DNA of 64,000 nt from Terriglobia bacterium (lineage in GTDB: Bacteria > Acidobacteriota > Terriglobia > Terriglobales > Acidobacteriaceae): contig JAIQGL010000017.1 of the NCBI GenBank assembly GCA_020072585.1, positions 62,001 through 126,000 of the forward strand. The letters are read 5' to 3'. Numbering within the stretch: position 1 is the stretch's first letter; each line of letters begins with the position of its first letter. Below are positions 61,738 through 64,000 of the stretch, in pieces. Under the pieces are notes generated by a model that was given only the letters and a program-made list of their open reading frames with translations, made no database searches and was not told where the DNA came from. A program made the position numbers and the translations under genes.

Positions 61738-62085
61738 CTATTTGCGTACGAAATTGCTCGTCCGCGTGACCGTGGCGACCTCCATGTCATAGTACTGGTA
61801 CCACTTTTGCCGTCCAATGTTCTGCGCCTCACGATGGCGCATCAGGTTTCGCCACTCCGTCAGCGACGCCTCATCGCGCCACCAGACCACGGTCAGCCGT
61901 TCGCCATCCGCGGACGTGTAGCTCTTCACGTCAATGAATCCCGGGTTCTGGCGCACCAGCGTCTCCATTTCAGCGTTCATCGCCTGGTAGTCCTCGCCGG
62001 CCTGCTCGGTCAGCCTGGAACGGAAAAGGATAATCAGTGAGCCTTCTTTGCTTTGGCCTTGGTCCTGGTTAGGTTGCATGTGCAT
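61738..62085 (-). CDS. Antibiotic biosynthesis monooxygenase (ABM) domain protein
   Basis: 115 residues. ABM dimeric alpha-beta barrel: LIILFRSRLTEQAGEDYQAM, NPGFIDVKSYTSADGERLTVVWWRDEASLTEWRNLMRHREAQ (the typical 'W.d...l..W...peH..a' block) and YYDMEVATV. Members act as small monooxygenases or haem-degrading proteins; the substrate here is unknown. ATG 62085 or 62079 are likely starts. Confidence 0.82.
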   Translation of the reverse strand: MHMQPNQDQGQSKEGSLIILFRSRLTEQAGEDYQAMNAEMETLVRQNPGFIDVKSYTSADGERLTVVWWRDEASLTEWRNLMRHREAQNIGRQKWYQYYDMEVATVTRTSNFVRK

Positions 62086-62184
62086 TGGAGACCAGCAACT
62101 CACTCCTGGTTTCAAAAAAGATGTTTGCCCCAAAAAAACGGATAAACGCGGACCGGAAAGAGTCAAGAATCGCCGATGGGGGGC

Positions 62185-62210
62185 AGGCGGAAGGCATTGG
62201 CCCTCCGCCT
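62185..62210 (-). terminator. Hairpin after the second HTH/small-protein operon
   Basis: Arms AGGCGGA/TCCGCCT (7 bp) around a 12-base loop, 20 bases beyond the stop of the small-protein gene on the minus strand. No T-tract follows. Its position mirrors the terminator of the first locus. Confidence 0.45.
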
Positions 62211-62229
62211 TGCTGTGATGGAAGGAGTC

Positions 62230-62475
62230 TTATTTTCTACGGATTCCTGATGCGCTGGGGATGAGCGGCCAGCGCTTAAGCGGACGCCAGTTGCCGGTTT
62301 TCCAGTCAGCGTATTCGGTATCCAGGGTAAAGCTGGGTTCGATGACGAAGTGCACGGCGGTCTTGTCGCTTTTGGTTTGGCTTTTGGCTTGGCGTTTGGG
62401 GCTGCGGTGTTTTGCGGATGATGGGTCGGCAGGTTGCGTGTGGGCGGAAGAGCGTTTATTTTCAGTAACAGCCAT
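62230..62475 (-). CDS. Small protein of unknown function, second gene of HTH locus B
   Basis: 81 residues: a basic, disordered first half (MAVTENKRSSAHTQP, SPKRQAKSQTKSDK) and a second half VHFVIEPSFTLDTEYADWKT ending RWPLIPSASGIRRK. It shares only the opening 'MAV' and the GGAGG ribosome-binding site region with the equivalent gene of locus A. The proteins are otherwise different, though the operon layout is the same. No family recognised. Confidence 0.6.
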   Translation of the reverse strand: MAVTENKRSSAHTQPADPSSAKHRSPKRQAKSQTKSDKTAVHFVIEPSFTLDTEYADWKTGNWRPLKRWPLIPSASGIRRK

Positions 62476-62496
62476 GTTGCCTCCTAAATAGGCGAT

Positions 62497-62519
62497 TTGG
62501 TTAGGGCGCGTTCGGTGTT
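62497..62519. repeat. 23-base intergenic block shared with the first HTH locus
   Basis: Identical to 10196-10218 and placed at nearly the same distance from the second gene's start. About 70 bases further toward the HTH gene contain AATTGGCAAATAGCAATGGG, loosely like the ATTGCC repeats. Confidence 0.8.
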
Positions 62520-62590
62520 TGCCGCATCGGGCGCGTCCGGTTTCAGCAGTTCGCAATTGGCAAATAGCAATGGGCCATTGCGGTTAGTGG

Positions 62591-62863
62591 TTATTTCTTT
62601 TTGGGTTTGCGAGGCGCAGACGTTTTTGTCTGTGCCTTTTGTTTTTCACGGAGTTTGGTGTATCGGGTTTTCCTGCCATTGGCGATCTTGGGCAGGAGTT
62701 GGCGGACGTGTTCAATTTCAGCGGCAGTCCAAAGATGGAGTGTCATTCTGCCGCTCGTGACAGATTTCGGCGCAGGAACCTTTTTAGCCGCAATATAGCG
62801 GCTCAGTGACGCCTGCGTAATCCCAAGCTTCCTGGCTGCTTCCCGCGTCGAGAATAAATTCAT
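62591..62863 (-). CDS. Excisionase/MerR-type HTH DNA-binding protein (paralog B)
   Basis: 90 residues. HTH: FSTREAARKLGITQASLSRY (helix-turn-helix), wing (VTSGRMTLHLW), then TAAEIEHVRQLLPKIANGRK and a basic tail APRKPKKK. Paralog of the protein at 10251-10535: the C-terminal half is nearly the same in protein and DNA while the recognition helix differs (ITQASLSRYI versus LDVRSIQRYI), so the two may read different sites. Its promoter also resembles that of paralog A. Confidence 0.8.
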   Translation of the reverse strand: MNLFSTREAARKLGITQASLSRYIAAKKVPAPKSVTSGRMTLHLWTAAEIEHVRQLLPKIANGRKTRYTKLREKQKAQTKTSAPRKPKKK

Positions 62864-62872
62864 TTCGACTCA

Positions 62873-62900
62873 ATGATACAGATAGATTGAATTCTGTCAA
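62873..62900 (-). promoter_or_regulatory. Sigma-70-type promoter of HTH paralog B
   Basis: Minus strand: TTGACA (62895-62900), a 16-base spacer and TATCAT (62873-62878), ten bases before the start codon. The spacer contains CAATCTATCTG, close to CAATCAATCTG in promoter A. Confidence 0.6.
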
Positions 62901-62940
62901 GAACTATTTTGCTTTTTTGTCGCTTCGGACTAAGGGAATA

Positions 62941-63024
62941 GCGCCATAGGCGCATTGCGAAGTTAGCCCACCGTGAAACGGTGGGTTGCGGTATGTAAGA
63001 GGATGAGCGCCAGAGGCGCGGCAC
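62941..63024. repeat. Composite palindromic repeat, left of transposase
   Basis: Three hairpins in row: GCGCC-ATA-GGCGC (62941-62953), CCCACCGT-GAA-ACGGTGGG (62967-62985) and GCGCC-AGA-GGCGC (63007-63019). The last runs into the transposase stop codon. A matching but less perfect copy lies on the other side of the gene. Confidence 0.75.
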
Positions 63025-63458
63025 TATCCGAAAACATATTTGGGATCGAATTTCACGCCATGCTTTTTCAAGAGCGTAATAAATTCCTGCTCGAACGACC
63101 TTTTGCGATGATGTCGTTCCTGATTTTCGATATATCTCACAACTGCCGGAACATTTGACGCGCTGACGCTAAATACGCCATAACCCTTCTGCCACGCGAA
63201 GCCCTTACCCATCCATTTTGACGAATATGCCTTAATCAGCAATACGGCCTGCGCCTGAGCCAAGGTCGGCGGCAATTGAATAAGACCATGAACATGATCT
63301 TCCATCCCGCCAATTGCATGCACGAACATCTTGTTCTTCTGGCAAATCGCTGCAATATAGGCCCACAGGCGCGCCTGCAGCTCTTTTGGAATCGACTTGC
63401 GCCGGTCTTTGGTACTGAAAACCAGATGGATGATTGTTTGCGAATAACTGTGGGACAT
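63024..63458 (-). CDS. IS200/REP-associated tyrosine transposase (Y1 family)
   Basis: 144 residues of the Y1 transposase family: SYSQTIIHLVFSTKDRRKSI, the HUH motif in GGMEDHVHGLIQLPP, and catalytic Tyr in VPAVVRYIENQERHHRKRSF with 'Y...Q..HH....F..E' typical of RAYT/IS200 proteins. It cuts single-stranded DNA at hairpin-bearing ends. All catalytic residues are present. Palindromic repeats lie directly at both ends, and no second (TnpB) gene is present, which suits a REP-associated transposase. Confidence 0.9.
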   Translation of the reverse strand: MSHSYSQTIIHLVFSTKDRRKSIPKELQARLWAYIAAICQKNKMFVHAIGGMEDHVHGLIQLPPTLAQAQAVLLIKAYSSKWMGKGFAWQKGYGVFSVSASNVPAVVRYIENQERHHRKRSFEQEFITLLKKHGVKFDPKYVFG

Positions 63459-63502
63459 GAGGGTGTCGCCCCTCCAGGGCTCACTATTCTACTCATAGCT
63501 TA

Positions 63503-63561
63503 CCCATAGTGAAACGGTGGGTTGACGGAATTGAGAATGACAAGGGCCAGAGGCGCGGCAC
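63503..63561. repeat. Composite palindromic repeat, right of transposase
   Basis: CCCATAGT-GAA-ACGGTGGG (63503-63521) and, 24 bases on, GCCAGAGGCGCGGCAC (63546-63561), identical to 63009-63024 at the same internal spacing (within one base). It forms, with the left copy, a direct repeat of about 58 bases bracketing the transposase. Confidence 0.75.
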
Positions 63562-63634
63562 AGAATTCTTTAATCGCGCTTCGCTACGCTGCGCGCGGGC
63601 CTGCGGCGCAAGGAAGGAATCGTTTCTTTGCTTA

Positions 63635-63683
63635 CCCAGCGCTAACCCCTCAGCGCGCAAGCGCGCCTCGGGGACGCGCTGGG
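63635..63683. repeat. Large nested inverted repeat
   Basis: Outer arms CCCAGCGC/GCGCTGGG, middle CCCC/GGGG and inner GCGCGC-AA-GCGCGC form a 49-base cruciform-type structure. It is preceded by other GC-rich repeats (CGCGCTTCGCTACGCTGCGCG). No gene is seen from 63562 to 63818. Confidence 0.65.
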
Positions 63684-63818
63684 CTAACTTCTGGTCGCGC
63701 CTAACGGCGCTTCATCTCCGCAGTTATTGGAGCATCGTCTTTACCGTGCAGTAACGTTAAAGATGTACTCTGATATGTATAACTGGGATAGAGGAAGCGC
63801 AGCAGACGAGGAGAGTGT

Positions 63819-64000
63819 CTATAAACTGAATGCTAGATCTCCAGATGAATTTCCATATTGTTTGCGAATATATCCCTTAATGGTTAGGCTTTTGTCGAAC
63901 AGGGCAAACCGCATAGAAATCTCTTCCCGAGTGCCGTGCTGTTCTTCGCCAAATGAGTTGTCGAATGTAAACCATCCAATTTTTTCCTGTGATGGACGTA
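63819..64000 (-). CDS. 3' end of an unrecognised gene (runs off the window)
   Basis: On the minus strand a frame without stops enters from the right edge and ends at TAG 63819-63821. The 59 visible residues (EKIGWFTFDNSFGEEQHGTR, ISMRFALFDKSLTIKGYIRK, then QYGNSSGDLAFSL) look like a normal soluble domain end with alternating strands. AT-rich compared with the core. No family recognised; the bulk of the gene lies beyond the window. Confidence 0.5.
   Translation of the reverse strand, partial: RPSQEKIGWFTFDNSFGEEQHGTREEISMRFALFDKSLTIKGYIRKQYGNSSGDLAFSL

Noticed and set aside
63236-63496. Minus-strand frame overlapping the transposase in another phase
   Set aside because: Shadow of the Y1 transposase, whose HUH and Tyr motifs define the correct frame.
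1-64000. CRISPR arrays, tRNA, rRNA or riboswitch
   Set aside because: No regularly spaced direct repeats, no GTTCGAATC-type T-arm with a cloverleaf, and no recognised RNA motif in the intergenic regions I read.

Overview
The window looks like a chromosomal segment of a soil-type Acidobacteriota (Terriglobia/Acidobacteriales-like). This is inference from gene content, not a database match. The pointers are moderately high GC, a fused LptF-LptG protein, an orphan MacB/FtsX permease of the kind abundant in this phylum, paired DUF4097 proteins behind an ECF sigma/anti-sigma pair, a four-helix-bundle (S23-like) protein, and dispersed small HTH and zinc-knuckle-like genes. No rRNA, tRNA, CRISPR array or prophage was seen.

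Layout. 1-9.6 kb: the 3' part of uvrA, a TPR lipoprotein, two small exported proteins, a SprT-like metalloprotease, a GH57 glycosidase (minus strand), then the fused lptFG. 9.6-13.3 kb: an accessory stretch of lower coding density with an HTH/small-protein pair, a DUF4145-like gene, a hypothetical gene, short repeats and a C...CxxH protein. 13.4-16.9 kb: ABC exporter, methyltransferase and FAD oxidoreductase in one tight operon. 17-21.7 kb: a large hybrid histidine kinase divergent from a REC-HD-GYP regulator. 21.8-32.9 kb: carbinolamine dehydratase, small exported or membrane proteins, secreted peptidases (S10, M24, M20), a frameshifted ABC-type permease and a phospholipase C-like lipoprotein. 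33-36.9 kb: the succinate dehydrogenase operon sdhC-sdhA-small membrane protein-sdhB. 36.9-40 kb: an exported protein and a minus-strand phospholipid operon (CDP-alcohol phosphatidyltransferase, PlsC-like, CdsA-like) with 4-base overlaps. 40.1-46.8 kb: small membrane proteins, a DUF5715-like protein, an M19 dipeptidase, and an ECF sigma/anti-sigma/two-DUF4097 operon. 46.9-52.2 kb: two cyclophilins, icd-mdh (minus) and an exported protein. 52.2-56.9 kb: an M24 aminopeptidase and an M16 active/inactive pair. 57-62.1 kb: lipid or CoA enzymes, a quinone oxidoreductase, an AhpD-like protein, rpsU and an ABM monooxygenase. 62.2-64 kb: a second HTH/small-protein pair, an IS200/RAYT-type transposase bracketed by palindromic repeats, a large inverted repeat and the 3' end of a further gene.

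Main points for a second look. (1) Perfect TGTGA-N6-TCACA palindromes sit just upstream of plausible -35/-10 elements of both the sdh and the icd-mdh operons, suggesting a CRP/FNR-family regulon for the TCA cycle. (2) Two paralogous HTH + small-protein loci share promoter, intergenic DNA and start region, but their second genes are unrelated. (3) A transposase gene is enclosed by composite palindromic repeats. (4) Inverted 'CACAAAGG...' elements occupy both of the longer intergenic gaps of the sdh operon. (5) A YnbA/YnbB-like phospholipid operon carries a divergent CDP-alcohol motif. (6) At least one gene is broken by a frameshift, and one membrane-protein gene has no clear start.
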